Assembly (NCBI GenBank): GCA_958443265.1 | Contig: CAUCKA010000028.1 | Coordinates: 1-16,258, forward strand | DNA from: an uncultured Collinsella sp. | GTDB taxonomy: Bacteria; Actinomycetota; Coriobacteriia; Coriobacteriales; Coriobacteriaceae | Direction of reading: 5' to 3' | DNA length: 16,258 bases | Shown: piece by piece, positions 1-7,013 of the stretch | Layout of the letters: every line of letters starts with the position of its first letter | Numbering within the stretch: position 1 is the stretch's first letter | The notes under the pieces: generated by a model | The model's input: the letters and a program-made list of their open reading frames with translations, nothing else | What the model was told of the DNA's origin: nothing | Databases searched by the model: none | Made by a program: the position numbers and the translations under genes

Positions 1-16
1 TCCGCACATGTGCGGA
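1..16. repeat. Perfect 16-bp palindrome at the window edge
   Basis: The first 16 bases read the same on both strands (two 8-base arms meeting at ATG/CAT-like centre, no loop). No T-tract follows, so it does not look like a factor-independent terminator on the + strand. It could be an operator or the right part of a larger structure cut by the window edge. Nothing in the window identifies a binding protein. Confidence 0.5.
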
Positions 17-142
17 TGAATGTGGGAGGTGTTCGGATAAAGTCGATAATCAAGGAATGGGCCATTTGATGGCCAAACAGGAACTATTTCACCGCAACTT
101 TGTTTTTATTGGTGTAAAATGTGCGCCATGTTCGGCGCTGGA

Positions 143-160
143 TTGTTATTCGTTTGTAAA
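143..160 (+). promoter_or_regulatory. Candidate Pho box upstream of pstS
   Basis: Two 7-base units, TTGTTAT and TTGTAAA, are separated by exactly four bases, giving the 11-base direct repeat period of PhoB/PhoP-type boxes (compare E. coli CTGTCAT-4-CTGTCAC). Matches to the E. coli units are 5/7 and 4/7. The site lies about 145 bases upstream of the pstS start, a reasonable place for a phosphate-starvation promoter. I cannot define a convincing -10 downstream of it. The rest of 17-302 holds no supported gene. Confidence 0.35.
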
Positions 161-260
161 GCTGAATCGCGCTTGCGGTAAGGGTCTATCAAATGCCCGT
201 AAGAAACCGCAGTCGGCGCGGACGCCGTCCGATCGAGGCCGTATCTTTCCAAACAGCAAA

Positions 261-277
261 GCGGGCAGGGTGCCCGC
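261..277 (+). other. Small hairpin in the pstS leader
   Basis: GCGGGCA and TGCCCGC form a perfect 7-bp stem around a GGG loop, 25 bases before the pstS start codon and just ahead of its ribosome-binding site. There is no following T-run. It could stabilise the 5' end of the mRNA or modulate translation; this is inference. Confidence 0.4.
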
Positions 278-302
278 GAGTCGCATGTATGAAAGGAAGA
301 TC

Positions 303-1241
303 ATGCTCGATCAGGCTTATTCTCGTCGTCAGTTCCTCGGCCTCGCTGGTGGCTTCGCCAGCATCGTCGGTCTCGGCCTCGTTGGTTGCGGTGGCTCCGG
401 CGCATCCGACGCCGCCGCCAAGGGTAGCGCCGCTGCTGCCGAGTCCGTCTCCGGCGAGGTGACCTACGACGGTGCCTCCTCGTTCCAGGCTCTCGTCGAG
501 GCCGCTGCCGAGAAGTTCATGGATGTCAACCCGGACGTCTCCGTCTCCGGTTCGGGCAACGGTTCGGGCAAGGGCCTTACCGCTGTCGCCGCCGGCACCG
601 TTACCATCGGTAACTCCGACGTCTTCGCCGAGACCAAGCTCGAGGCCGACCAGGTCAAGAACCTTGTCGACCACGAGGTCGCCGTCGTGGGCATGGGTCC
701 TGTTGTCTCCAAGAACGTTACGGTCGACGACCTGTCCCTCGAGCAGCTCAAGGGCATCTTCTCCGGCCAGATCACCAACTGGAAGGAGGTCGGCGGCGAC
801 GACGCTACCATCGTCGTCCTCAACCGCAAGGCAGGCTCCGGTACCCGCGCCACCTTCGAGGCCGCCGTCTTTGGCGACGAGGCCGTCGACTTTAAGGGCG
901 CCGCCGAGCTCGATAAGTCCGGCGATGTCCAGACTCAGATGGGCAGCACCGACAACGCCATCTCGTACCTCGACTTCTCGCACTTCGACGACTCCAAGTT
1001 CAACGCCATCAAGGTCGAGGGTGTCGAGCCCAAGAGCGCAAACGTCACCGACGATTCCTTCAGGATTTGGGCTACCGAGCACATGTACTGCGCGAAGGAC
1101 GCCGACGAGGCCACCAAGGCCTTCCTGGAGTTCATGCTCTCCGACGACGTCCAGGGCAAGCTCGTCGAGGAGCAGGGCTTTATCCCCGTCTCTGCCATGA
1201 AGGTCGTTAAGGACGCCAGCGGCAAGGTCTCTGCTAAATAA
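303..1241 (+). CDS. pstS: PstS, phosphate ABC transporter substrate-binding lipoprotein
   Basis: This is the extracytoplasmic phosphate receptor of the high-affinity PstSCAB importer, 312 residues. The N-terminus shows a twin-arginine-like motif SRRQFLGL (residues 7-14), a hydrophobic stretch, and a lipobox LVGC with the acylated Cys at 29, so it is probably a Tat-exported lipoprotein. Phosphate-binding signatures are the Gly/Ser-rich GSGNGSGKG near residue 80 and GSGTR near residue 182. The start at 303 is chosen because AAAGGAAG lies just upstream and the signal peptide begins there; the reading frame is open back to position 57, but that extension has no signal character. pstC begins 25 bases downstream with its own ribosome-binding site. 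Function follows from family and operon context. Confidence 0.95.
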   Translation: MLDQAYSRRQFLGLAGGFASIVGLGLVGCGGSGASDAAAKGSAAAAESVSGEVTYDGASSFQALVEAAAEKFMDVNPDVSVSGSGNGSGKGLTAVAAGTVTIGNSDVFAETKLEADQVKNLVDHEVAVVGMGPVVSKNVTVDDLSLEQLKGIFSGQITNWKEVGGDDATIVVLNRKAGSGTRATFEAAVFGDEAVDFKGAAELDKSGDVQTQMGSTDNAISYLDFSHFDDSKFNAIKVEGVEPKSANVTDDSFRIWATEHMYCAKDADEATKAFLEFMLSDDVQGKLVEEQGFIPVSAMKVVKDASGKVSAK

Positions 1242-1266
1242 GTAATCGCCCCCGGAAAGGTTTGCA

Positions 1267-2175
1267 ATGGCAAAACAGCTGCCAAAGCGCGACCTTGAGA
1301 ACGTGGGCCTAGTCGTCACGGGCGCGTGCGTAGCGCTCGTGACGCTTGTCGTTGCCGCGCTCATCTTTATGGTCGCCCAAAAGGGCCTCTCGGCTTTTCT
1401 CAAGGACGGCGTTTCGATCGTCGAGTTCTTTACCGGCACCAAGTGGGACCTGGCCAACACGGCCGAAAACGGTCTGCCCTATACCGGCGCCCTGCCCCTG
1501 ATCGTCACTTCGTTTGCGGTCATGGTGCTCTCCACGCTTATCGCGCTGCCCATCGCCATCGGCTCTGCCATCTTTGCGGTCGAGATCCAGCCTAAGTTTG
1601 GTTCCAAGATCTTTCAGCCGCTTATTGAGCTTTTGACCGGCATTCCCTCGGTCGTCTTTGGCCTGATCGGTTTTCACGTGGTCGTCGGCCTTATGAAGAG
1701 CGTTTTCCATGTGAGCACGGGCCTGGGCATCCTGCCCGGCGCCATCGTGCTGGCCGTCATGATTCTGCCGACGATGACCACGCTTTCGGTCGATGGCCTG
1801 CGCGCCGTGCCCGACAGTTACCGTCAGGGCTCGCTCGCGCTGGGCTACACCCGCTGGCAGACCATCTGGCACGTGGTGCTCAAGTCCGCCATGCCGTCGC
1901 TCATGACCGCAGTCATCCTTGGCATGACCCGCGCCTTTGGCGAAACGCTCGCCGTGCGCATGGTCATTGGCGGCATCGAAGCCATACCGACGTCGCTGCT
2001 GTCGCCGGCGTCCACCATCACCACCACGCTCACCACGTCCATGGCGGTCTATGCCGAGGGCTCGGCCCAGGACGACGTTCTGTGGGCGCTCGGCCTGCTG
2101 CTGATGGGCATGAGCCTCATCTTTATCCTGATCATCCATCTCATTGGCCGCAAGGGGGCGAAGGCTCGTGGCTAG
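1267..2175 (+). CDS. pstC: PstC, phosphate ABC transporter permease
   Basis: This is one of two membrane subunits forming the phosphate channel, 302 residues, the usual PstC length. There are about six hydrophobic segments, starting near residue 14. The cytoplasmic EAA-type loop that docks with PstB lies at roughly 181-210 (VPDSYRQGSLALGYTRW and following). The extended periplasmic stretch between the first two membrane segments (about 40-75) is typical of PstC. The ATG at 1267 is preceded by GGAAAGG at a 6-base spacing. The 3' end overlaps the proposed start of pstA by 8 bases, so translation is likely coupled. Confidence 0.95.
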   Translation: MAKQLPKRDLENVGLVVTGACVALVTLVVAALIFMVAQKGLSAFLKDGVSIVEFFTGTKWDLANTAENGLPYTGALPLIVTSFAVMVLSTLIALPIAIGSAIFAVEIQPKFGSKIFQPLIELLTGIPSVVFGLIGFHVVVGLMKSVFHVSTGLGILPGAIVLAVMILPTMTTLSVDGLRAVPDSYRQGSLALGYTRWQTIWHVVLKSAMPSLMTAVILGMTRAFGETLAVRMVIGGIEAIPTSLLSPASTITTTLTTSMAVYAEGSAQDDVLWALGLLLMGMSLIFILIIHLIGRKGAKARG

Positions 2176-3094
2176 CACGCGCATCCATATCGACGAGGCG
2201 AGACTCGGGCGTGTCCAAAGGCAAGACCGTATCGCCACGGGCGTGCTGACGGCGATTGTCGCCATCGTCATGCTTATCGTCGTCTCCATGGTGGCCTACA
2301 TCCTGTTCGAGGGTATCTCGACGCTGTTCCAGCCGGGCTTTCTCACGCAGCCCGCACGCGCCAACGGAACGCAGGGCGGCGTGCTCTACCAGCTGTTCGA
2401 CTCGTTCTATCTGCTGCTGATTACCCTGATCATCTCGGTGCCCATCAGCCTGGGCGGCGCGGTCTTCCTAGTTGAATACGCGCCCGACGGTCCCATTCGC
2501 GACATCGCCTCGACCGCCATCGAGACGTTGTCTTCGCTGCCCTCCATCGTCGTCGGCATGTTCGGCTTTCTGGTGTTCTCGGTGCAGCTGGGCTGGAAGT
2601 ACTCCATCATCTCCGGCGCCGTCGCGCTCACCATGTTCAACATCCCCATCCTGGTGCGCGTGATTCAGCAGGCGCTCGAGGACGTGCCGCAGGCCCAGCG
2701 CGATGCGTGCCTGGCCATGGGCCTCACTCGCTGGGAGGCCACACTGCACATCCTGATTCCCGAGGCCATGCCCGCCATCGTGACCGGCATCGTGCTTTCG
2801 GCCGGCCGCGTGTTTGGCGAGGCCGCGGCGCTGCTCTTTACCTCGGGCATGAGCTCGCCGGTCCGCCTCAACTTCTTGAGCTTTAACCTGTCGAGCCCCA
2901 CCTGCGCCTGGAACGTGTTCCGTCCCGGCGAGTCGCTGGCCGTGCACATCTACAAGATCTATGGCGAGGGCAGCCCCGAGGCCCAGCAGATCGTCTGGGG
3001 CACCGCGGCACTGCTGATGATTTGCGTGCTGCTGTTTAACGTAGTCGCCCGTATCGTGGGCAAGCAACTGGCAAGGAAGATGACGGCCGAATGA
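2168..3094 (+). CDS. pstA: PstA, phosphate ABC transporter permease
   Basis: This is the second membrane subunit of the phosphate importer, 308 residues. There are six predicted membrane segments (first about 25-48), and the EAA loop is at about 173-201 (VPQAQRDACLAMGLTRW and following). I place the start at the GTG at 2168, which has AAGGGGG nine bases upstream. An in-frame TTG at 2144 would add eight residues but lacks a ribosome-binding site. The gene overlaps pstC by 8 bases at its start and pstB by 4 bases (ATGA) at its end, so the operon is tightly coupled. Confidence 0.93.
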   Translation: MASTRIHIDEARLGRVQRQDRIATGVLTAIVAIVMLIVVSMVAYILFEGISTLFQPGFLTQPARANGTQGGVLYQLFDSFYLLLITLIISVPISLGGAVFLVEYAPDGPIRDIASTAIETLSSLPSIVVGMFGFLVFSVQLGWKYSIISGAVALTMFNIPILVRVIQQALEDVPQAQRDACLAMGLTRWEATLHILIPEAMPAIVTGIVLSAGRVFGEAAALLFTSGMSSPVRLNFLSFNLSSPTCAWNVFRPGESLAVHIYKIYGEGSPEAQQIVWGTAALLMICVLLFNVVARIVGKQLARKMTAE

Positions 3095-3966
3095 GCGATA
3101 TGAATGCAACGCCCGCAACCGAGGCGGCCACGTCCGACACCCCCCAGGACTTTCTGTCGAGCGTGGGGGAGAGCGAGAGGCGCGTGCGCGTGAGCGGCAA
3201 GGCCGTGAGCGACGAGGTCGTGCTCTCCGCCAAGGACGTCAACGTGTACTATGGCGACCACCATGCGCTGCACAATACGTCGCTCGACTTCCACAAGGGT
3301 GAGATCACGGCGCTCATCGGGCCTTCGGGCTGCGGCAAGTCGACCTTCTTGCGTAGCCTCAACCTGATGAATCGCGAGATTCGCGGCTGCCGCGTGGAGG
3401 GCGAGATCAACTACCGCGGGCGCAACGTGAACACCAAGACCGAGAACACGTACGAGCTGCGTCGTTCCATTGGCATGGTGTTCCAGCAGCCCAATCCGTT
3501 TCGCAAGTCCATTCGCGACAACATCACGTTTGCGCCCAAGCGCCACGGCATCACCGACCGCGACGAGCTCGATCGCATGGTCGAGGAAAGCCTGCGCGGC
3601 GCCGCGCTGTGGGACGAGGTCAAAGACAAGCTCGACAAGAGCGCCTATGCGCTTTCGGGCGGTCAGCAGCAGCGCCTGTGCATCGCGCGCACGCTGGCGC
3701 TCAACCCTGACGTGATTCTGTTCGACGAGCCCTGCTCGGCGCTCGACCCCATCTCGACGTTGGCGATCGAGGACCTGATGTCGTCGATCGTTGCCGACCG
3801 TGCCATCGTCATCGTGACGCACAACATGGAGCAGGCGTCGCGTGTGTCCAACCGCACGGCGTTCTTCTACATGGGCGATATGGTCGAGTACGACGAAACT
3901 GACGAGATTTTCCAACGGCCCAAGGATAAGCGGCTGAATGATTACCTCACCGGCATGTTCTCCTAG
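3091..3966 (+). CDS. pstB: PstB, phosphate ABC transporter ATPase
   Basis: This ATPase drives phosphate import through PstCA. It has 291 residues: Walker A GPSGCGKST at 77-85, Q-loop in FQQPNPF (131-137), signature LSGGQQQ at 188-194, Walker B VILFDE at 208-213 and switch His at 244. FQQPNPF is characteristic of PstB. The first 42 or so residues precede the ABC domain and are longer and more polar than in a typical 250-residue PstB. A second in-frame ATG at 3100 is an alternative start, but neither choice removes most of the extension. AAGGAAG lies 11 bases before 3091. No phoU follows; the operon ends here at hairpins. Confidence 0.95.
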   Translation: MSDMNATPATEAATSDTPQDFLSSVGESERRVRVSGKAVSDEVVLSAKDVNVYYGDHHALHNTSLDFHKGEITALIGPSGCGKSTFLRSLNLMNREIRGCRVEGEINYRGRNVNTKTENTYELRRSIGMVFQQPNPFRKSIRDNITFAPKRHGITDRDELDRMVEESLRGAALWDEVKDKLDKSAYALSGGQQQRLCIARTLALNPDVILFDEPCSALDPISTLAIEDLMSSIVADRAIVIVTHNMEQASRVSNRTAFFYMGDMVEYDETDEIFQRPKDKRLNDYLTGMFS

Positions 3967-3984
3967 TCCGGGACATGCTTGAGG

Positions 3985-4010
3985 CCCGCGGCGGCCACGG
4001 TTGCCGCGGG
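3985..4010 (+). other. GC-rich hairpin after pstB
   Basis: CCCGCGGC (3985-3992) and GCCGCGGG (4003-4010) form a perfect 8-bp stem with a 10-base loop, 18 bases after the pstB stop. There is no T-run, so it is more likely a 3'-end stabiliser placed before the true terminator than a terminator itself. Confidence 0.45.
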
Positions 4011-4021
4011 ACTGATTGGAG

Positions 4022-4059
4022 AGGCGGGTCATCTCTTGCGGGAGATGGCCCGCCTTTTT
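4022..4059 (+). terminator. Rho-independent terminator of the pst operon
   Basis: A 14-bp stem (4022-4035 with 4041-4054, allowing for a G-T pair and a short loop) is followed by a run of five T. The position, 55 bases after the pstB stop, fits the end of the pst transcript. Confidence 0.8.
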
Positions 4060-4084
4060 GTGTCGTGTGCTGGTGCGCTTGCCC

Positions 4085-4125
4085 AAAACCACCACAAAGG
4101 TGCCTGTCCCCTTTGTGGTGGTTTT
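4085..4125. repeat. 16-bp perfect inverted repeat, REP-like intergenic palindrome
   Basis: The arms at 4085-4100 and 4110-4125 are perfectly complementary over 16 bases around a 9-base loop (TGCCTGTCC). The element stands alone between the pst terminator and the next gene. A following T-run is absent, but the arm itself ends in TTTT. The core resembles a palindromic element I associate with coriobacterial intergenic regions; the copy number in this genome is unknown to me. Confidence 0.6.
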
Positions 4126-4169
4126 CGCTATCATGGACAACGTTGAATCTCTACGAAGGAGCAGGGCAT

Positions 4170-6029
4170 ATGGCGATTCTTTTGGGATGCGATTCCATCA
4201 GCCTAGAGTTTCCCACCAAGCATATTTTCGATAGCGTGACGCTCGGCGTGGGCGAGGGCGACCGCATTGGTATTGTCGGTAAAAACGGCGACGGCAAGTC
4301 GACGCTGCTGAGCGTGCTCGCCGGCACGCTGGAGCCCGATGACGGACGCGTGACGCACCGCCGCGGCACCACGATCGGTCTACTCGGCCAAAAGGATCAG
4401 CTTGTCGACACCGATACCGTGCATCATGCCGTTGTGGGCGACACGCCCGAGTATGAGTGGGCGTCGAGTCCGCGTACGCGCCAGATTCTGGCCGGTCTTA
4501 TTAGCGATGTGCCCTGGGAGGGCATGGTGGGCGAGCTCTCGGGCGGTCAGCGCCGTCGCGTGGACCTCGCGCGCCTGCTGATCGGCGACTACGATGTGCT
4601 CATGCTCGACGAGCCCACCAACCACCTGGACATGCGCACCATCAACTGGCTTGCGCGTCACTTAAAGGCCCGCTGGCAGCGCGGCCAGGGCGCCATGCTC
4701 GTGGTCACGCACGACCGCTGGTTCTTGGACGAGGTCTGCACCAGCATGTGGGAGGTCCACGACGGCCAGGTCGATCCCTTCGAGGGCGGCTACTCGGCAT
4801 ATATCCTGCAGCGCGTGGAGCGCGACCGCATGGCCGCCGTTACCGAGGAGCGCCGTCGCAACATGGCGCGCAAGGAGCTCGCGTGGCTGAGCCGCGGCGC
4901 CCAGGCGCGTTCCACCAAGCCCAAGTTTCGCGTTGAGGCTGCTCGCGAGCTGATCGCCGACGTGCCGCCCGTGCGTGACGAGCTGGAGCTCAAGCGCCTG
5001 GCCGTGAGCCGCCTGGGCAAGCAGGTTATCGATGTGGTCGACGTGGACGCCGGCTATGCGGATACCGATGGCGCGCCCAAGCAGGTGCTCAACGACGTGA
5101 CCTGGCTCATTGGTGCGGGCGACCGCTATGGTCTTTTGGGCGAGAACGGCGCCGGCAAGTCGACTTTGCTCGACGTGATCCAGGGCAAGATCGCGCCCCT
5201 GCGCGGCCGCGTGAAGATCGGCCAGACGGTGCGCTTTGGCGTGCTGTCGCAGCAGCTCGAGGAGCTCGAACCCTACATGGGCGACACGATCCGCGAGGTG
5301 CTCAGCCACTATAAGAAGTACTACGTCATTGACGGCAAGGAGACTTCACCCGAGAAGCTCTGCGAGCGTCTGGGCTTTACGACGCAGCAGCTCTGGAGCC
5401 GCATCGGCGATCTTTCGGGCGGCCAGCGCCGTCGCCTGTCGCTGCTGCTGACGATCCTGGACGAGCCCAACGTGCTCATCCTGGACGAGCCCGGCAACGA
5501 CCTGGATACCGACATGCTGGCGATTGTCGAGGACTTGCTGGACGGCTGGCCGGGCACGCTGATCCTGGTGACGCACGACCGCTTCTTGATGGAGCGCGTG
5601 ACCGACCAGCAGTGGGCGCTGCTCGACGGCCACCTGACGCATATGCCCGGCGGCGTGGACCAGTACCTGCGCCTGTGCAACGCTACTGCCGAGGGCGAGC
5701 CCGTGGGCGCACCGAGTGCCAAGACCGGCACGTTCGACACCGGCGCCGCAGCGGTTGCGGCCGAAAAGCCCAAGACGAGCGGGCAGCCCAACGGTCTTTC
5801 CAACGCCGAGCGCCAGAAGCTCCGCCGCGAGGTGAGCTCGCTCGAGCGCAAGATGGAGACGCAGCGCGCTCGCGTGGAGGAGGCCGAGGCTGCGATGGCT
5901 CAGGTCGATCCCACCAACTACACGGCGCTGGGCGAGCAGCAGGCAAAGATCGACGAGGCCCACGCCGCCATGGACGAGCTGGAGATGGCATGGCTCGAGG
6001 CGAGCGAAAAGCTCGAGGGCGAGGAGTAG
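4170..6029 (+). CDS. ABC-F family ATPase, Uup-like
   Basis: This is a soluble protein of 619 residues with two ABC domains and no membrane segments, typical of ABC-F proteins that act on the ribosome or on translation. Domain 1 has Walker A GKNGDGKST (37-45), LSGGQ (123-127) and DEPTNHLD (147-154). A charged linker lies at about 205-275. Domain 2 has GENGAGKST (324-332), LSGGQ (415-419) and DEPGNDLD (439-446). A Glu/Ala-rich C-terminal coiled coil at about 544-614 is the Uup hallmark. In the second D-loop region Gly replaces the usual Thr. The start at 4170 has GAAGGAG eight bases upstream; the frame is open further upstream but runs through the terminator and palindrome. The exact subfamily and any antibiotic-resistance role cannot be decided here. 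Confidence 0.9.
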   Translation: MAILLGCDSISLEFPTKHIFDSVTLGVGEGDRIGIVGKNGDGKSTLLSVLAGTLEPDDGRVTHRRGTTIGLLGQKDQLVDTDTVHHAVVGDTPEYEWASSPRTRQILAGLISDVPWEGMVGELSGGQRRRVDLARLLIGDYDVLMLDEPTNHLDMRTINWLARHLKARWQRGQGAMLVVTHDRWFLDEVCTSMWEVHDGQVDPFEGGYSAYILQRVERDRMAAVTEERRRNMARKELAWLSRGAQARSTKPKFRVEAARELIADVPPVRDELELKRLAVSRLGKQVIDVVDVDAGYADTDGAPKQVLNDVTWLIGAGDRYGLLGENGAGKSTLLDVIQGKIAPLRGRVKIGQTVRFGVLSQQLEELEPYMGDTIREVLSHYKKYYVIDGKETSPEKLCERLGFTTQQLWSRIGDLSGGQRRRLSLLLTILDEPNVLILDEPGNDLDTDMLAIVEDLLDGWPGTLILVTHDRFLMERVTDQQWALLDGHLTHMPGGVDQYLRLCNATAEGEPVGAPSAKTGTFDTGAAAVAAEKPKTSGQPNGLSNAERQKLRREVSSLERKMETQRARVEEAEAAMAQVDPTNYTALGEQQAKIDEAHAAMDELEMAWLEASEKLEGEE

Positions 6030-6035
6030 ACGAGG

Positions 6036-6806
6036 ATGATCAAAGCCGCGTTTTTCGATATCGACGGCACGCTGCTGAGCTTTAAGACGCACCGGATTCC
6101 GGCGTCGGCGCAGCGGGTGCTCGATAGCTTTCACGAGCAGGGGATCGCATGCGTGATTGCTACGGGTCGCCCGACCTACCAGATGCCCGATTGGCTGTTC
6201 GACTTGGGTTGGGATGCGTACATTACGCTTTCGGGCCAGCGCTGCTTTGATGCCGAGGGGGTTTACCGCAGCTGTCCGATTGACCCGGACGACGTTGCGG
6301 TGATCGTGGGCCAGGTGGCCGAGGGGCGCTACGACTCGCTGTGCATGCAGGGCGAGAATTCGTTTGTGAACCGCCTGTCCGAGCGCGTGGTGACGGCTGG
6401 CAGTAACGCGGGGATTGTCTACCATGAGGAGCCGTTTGAGCACGCCTTTGACGCGCCGGTCTACCAGTTTTGCGCCTTTGTTGATCCGGCCGACGAGCAT
6501 ATCGTGACCGATTCCGTGTCGCATTCGCTCACTACGCGCTGGTGCGATCTGTTCTGCGATATTATTCCCGCTAACGGCGGCAAGGACCTGGGCGTGGCGG
6601 CGACGCTGGAGCGCTTGGGCATCGACGCGAGCGAGGCGATCGCCTTTGGCGACGGCGAGAACGACCTGTCGATGTTCTCGGCCGTGGGCACAAGTGTGGC
6701 CATGGGCAACGCGCAGGATACCGTGAAGGCCGCGGCGACCTACGTTACGACCGCCGTAGACGACGACGGCATTTACAACGCCGCCAAGCACTTTGGGCTA
6801 CTGTAG
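6036..6806 (+). CDS. Cof-type HAD-superfamily phosphatase (HAD-IIB)
   Basis: This is a 256-residue HAD hydrolase with all four motifs: nucleophile/acid pair FDIDGT (Asp8, Asp10), motif II in ATGR (Thr43), Lys183 in GGKDLG, and motif IV GDGEND (205-210). The large cap inserted between motifs II and III (about 80-175) fits the HAD-IIB/Cof class, which dephosphorylates sugar phosphates, nucleotides or flavin-related substrates. The substrate cannot be predicted from sequence. It starts 6 bases after the ABC-F stop, with ACGAGG directly before the ATG, so the two genes are probably one transcript ending at the terminator near 6884. Confidence 0.9.
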   Translation: MIKAAFFDIDGTLLSFKTHRIPASAQRVLDSFHEQGIACVIATGRPTYQMPDWLFDLGWDAYITLSGQRCFDAEGVYRSCPIDPDDVAVIVGQVAEGRYDSLCMQGENSFVNRLSERVVTAGSNAGIVYHEEPFEHAFDAPVYQFCAFVDPADEHIVTDSVSHSLTTRWCDLFCDIIPANGGKDLGVAATLERLGIDASEAIAFGDGENDLSMFSAVGTSVAMGNAQDTVKAAATYVTTAVDDDGIYNAAKHFGLL

Positions 6807-6811
6807 CTGCG

Positions 6812-6868
6812 GCCGGCACTTAGGGACGTTCCTTTTCTGCCGGCAGCTGGGGACACTCCTTGCGGGGC
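6812..6868 (+). repeat. Two-unit tandem repeat with nested hairpin
   Basis: Two units with a 27-base period start at 6815 and 6842. Both begin GGCA, share GGGAC eight bases later and share TCCTT after that. The first unit is bracketed by GCCGGCA (6812-6818) and TGCCGGC (6838-6844), a perfect 7-bp stem. The second unit supplies the stem of the downstream terminator. The wording of the unit resembles short intergenic repeats I associate with Collinsella-like genomes. Confidence 0.5.
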
Positions 6869-6884
6869 GTCCCCATTTTGTTTT
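6849..6884 (+). terminator. Rho-independent terminator after the HAD gene
   Basis: GGGGAC (6849-6854) pairs with GTCCCC (6869-6874). Inside it CTCC and GGGG continue the stem after one mismatch, closing on a TTGC tetraloop. The T-rich tail ATTTTGTTTT follows. It lies about 43 bases after the HAD stop. Confidence 0.75.
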
Positions 6885-6908
6885 CGTCCCGCATGTTTTG
6901 TGAAACAC

Positions 6909-6989
6909 GGCTAACTTTTAGGCAAAGTAGTAAGACATGGGCAACTTTTGCGGTAAAGTAAATCAAGCAAAAGTATCCAAAGGCTAACT
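6909..6989 (+). promoter_or_regulatory. Repeated half-site region upstream of the DtxR/MntR-type regulator
   Basis: Two similar 17-18-base units with ACTTT...AAAGT arms, at 6913-6929 and 6943-6960, start exactly 30 bases apart. GGCTAACT occurs at 6909-6916 and again at 6982-6989; GGCTAAC resembles the half-site of DtxR/IdeR boxes. ACTTTTGC (6944-6951) is inverted as GCAAAAGT (6967-6974). The region is A+T-rich against its surroundings and ends 25 bases before the regulator start. Autoregulation by that protein is the natural reading (inference). I cannot pick out -35 and -10 boxes with confidence. Confidence 0.5.
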
Positions 6990-7013
6990 AGAAGCCATCG
7001 CGAAAGGCGGCCC

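Noticed and set aside
57..302. N-terminal extension of PstS by 82 residues
   Set aside because: The frame is open, but it lies before a clear ribosome-binding site and signal peptide, contains the leader hairpin, and its translation has no signal or domain character.
189..1460. 423-codon open frame antisense to pstS
   Set aside because: It lies opposite a clear pstS; the translation is a low-complexity Gly/Val/Asp-rich product of G+C-rich codon bias, with no recognisable domain.
2144..2167. TTG start for pstA eight codons upstream
   Set aside because: No ribosome-binding site before it, while the GTG at 2168 has AAGGGGG at a good distance.
2959..4140. 393-codon open frame antisense to pstB
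   Set aside because: It runs through the pst terminator and is opposite a well-supported ATPase; no family resemblance.
5346..6791. 481-codon open frame antisense to the ABC-F and HAD genes
   Set aside because: It spans two real genes on the other strand and has a His/Arg/Leu-rich composition typical of shadow frames.
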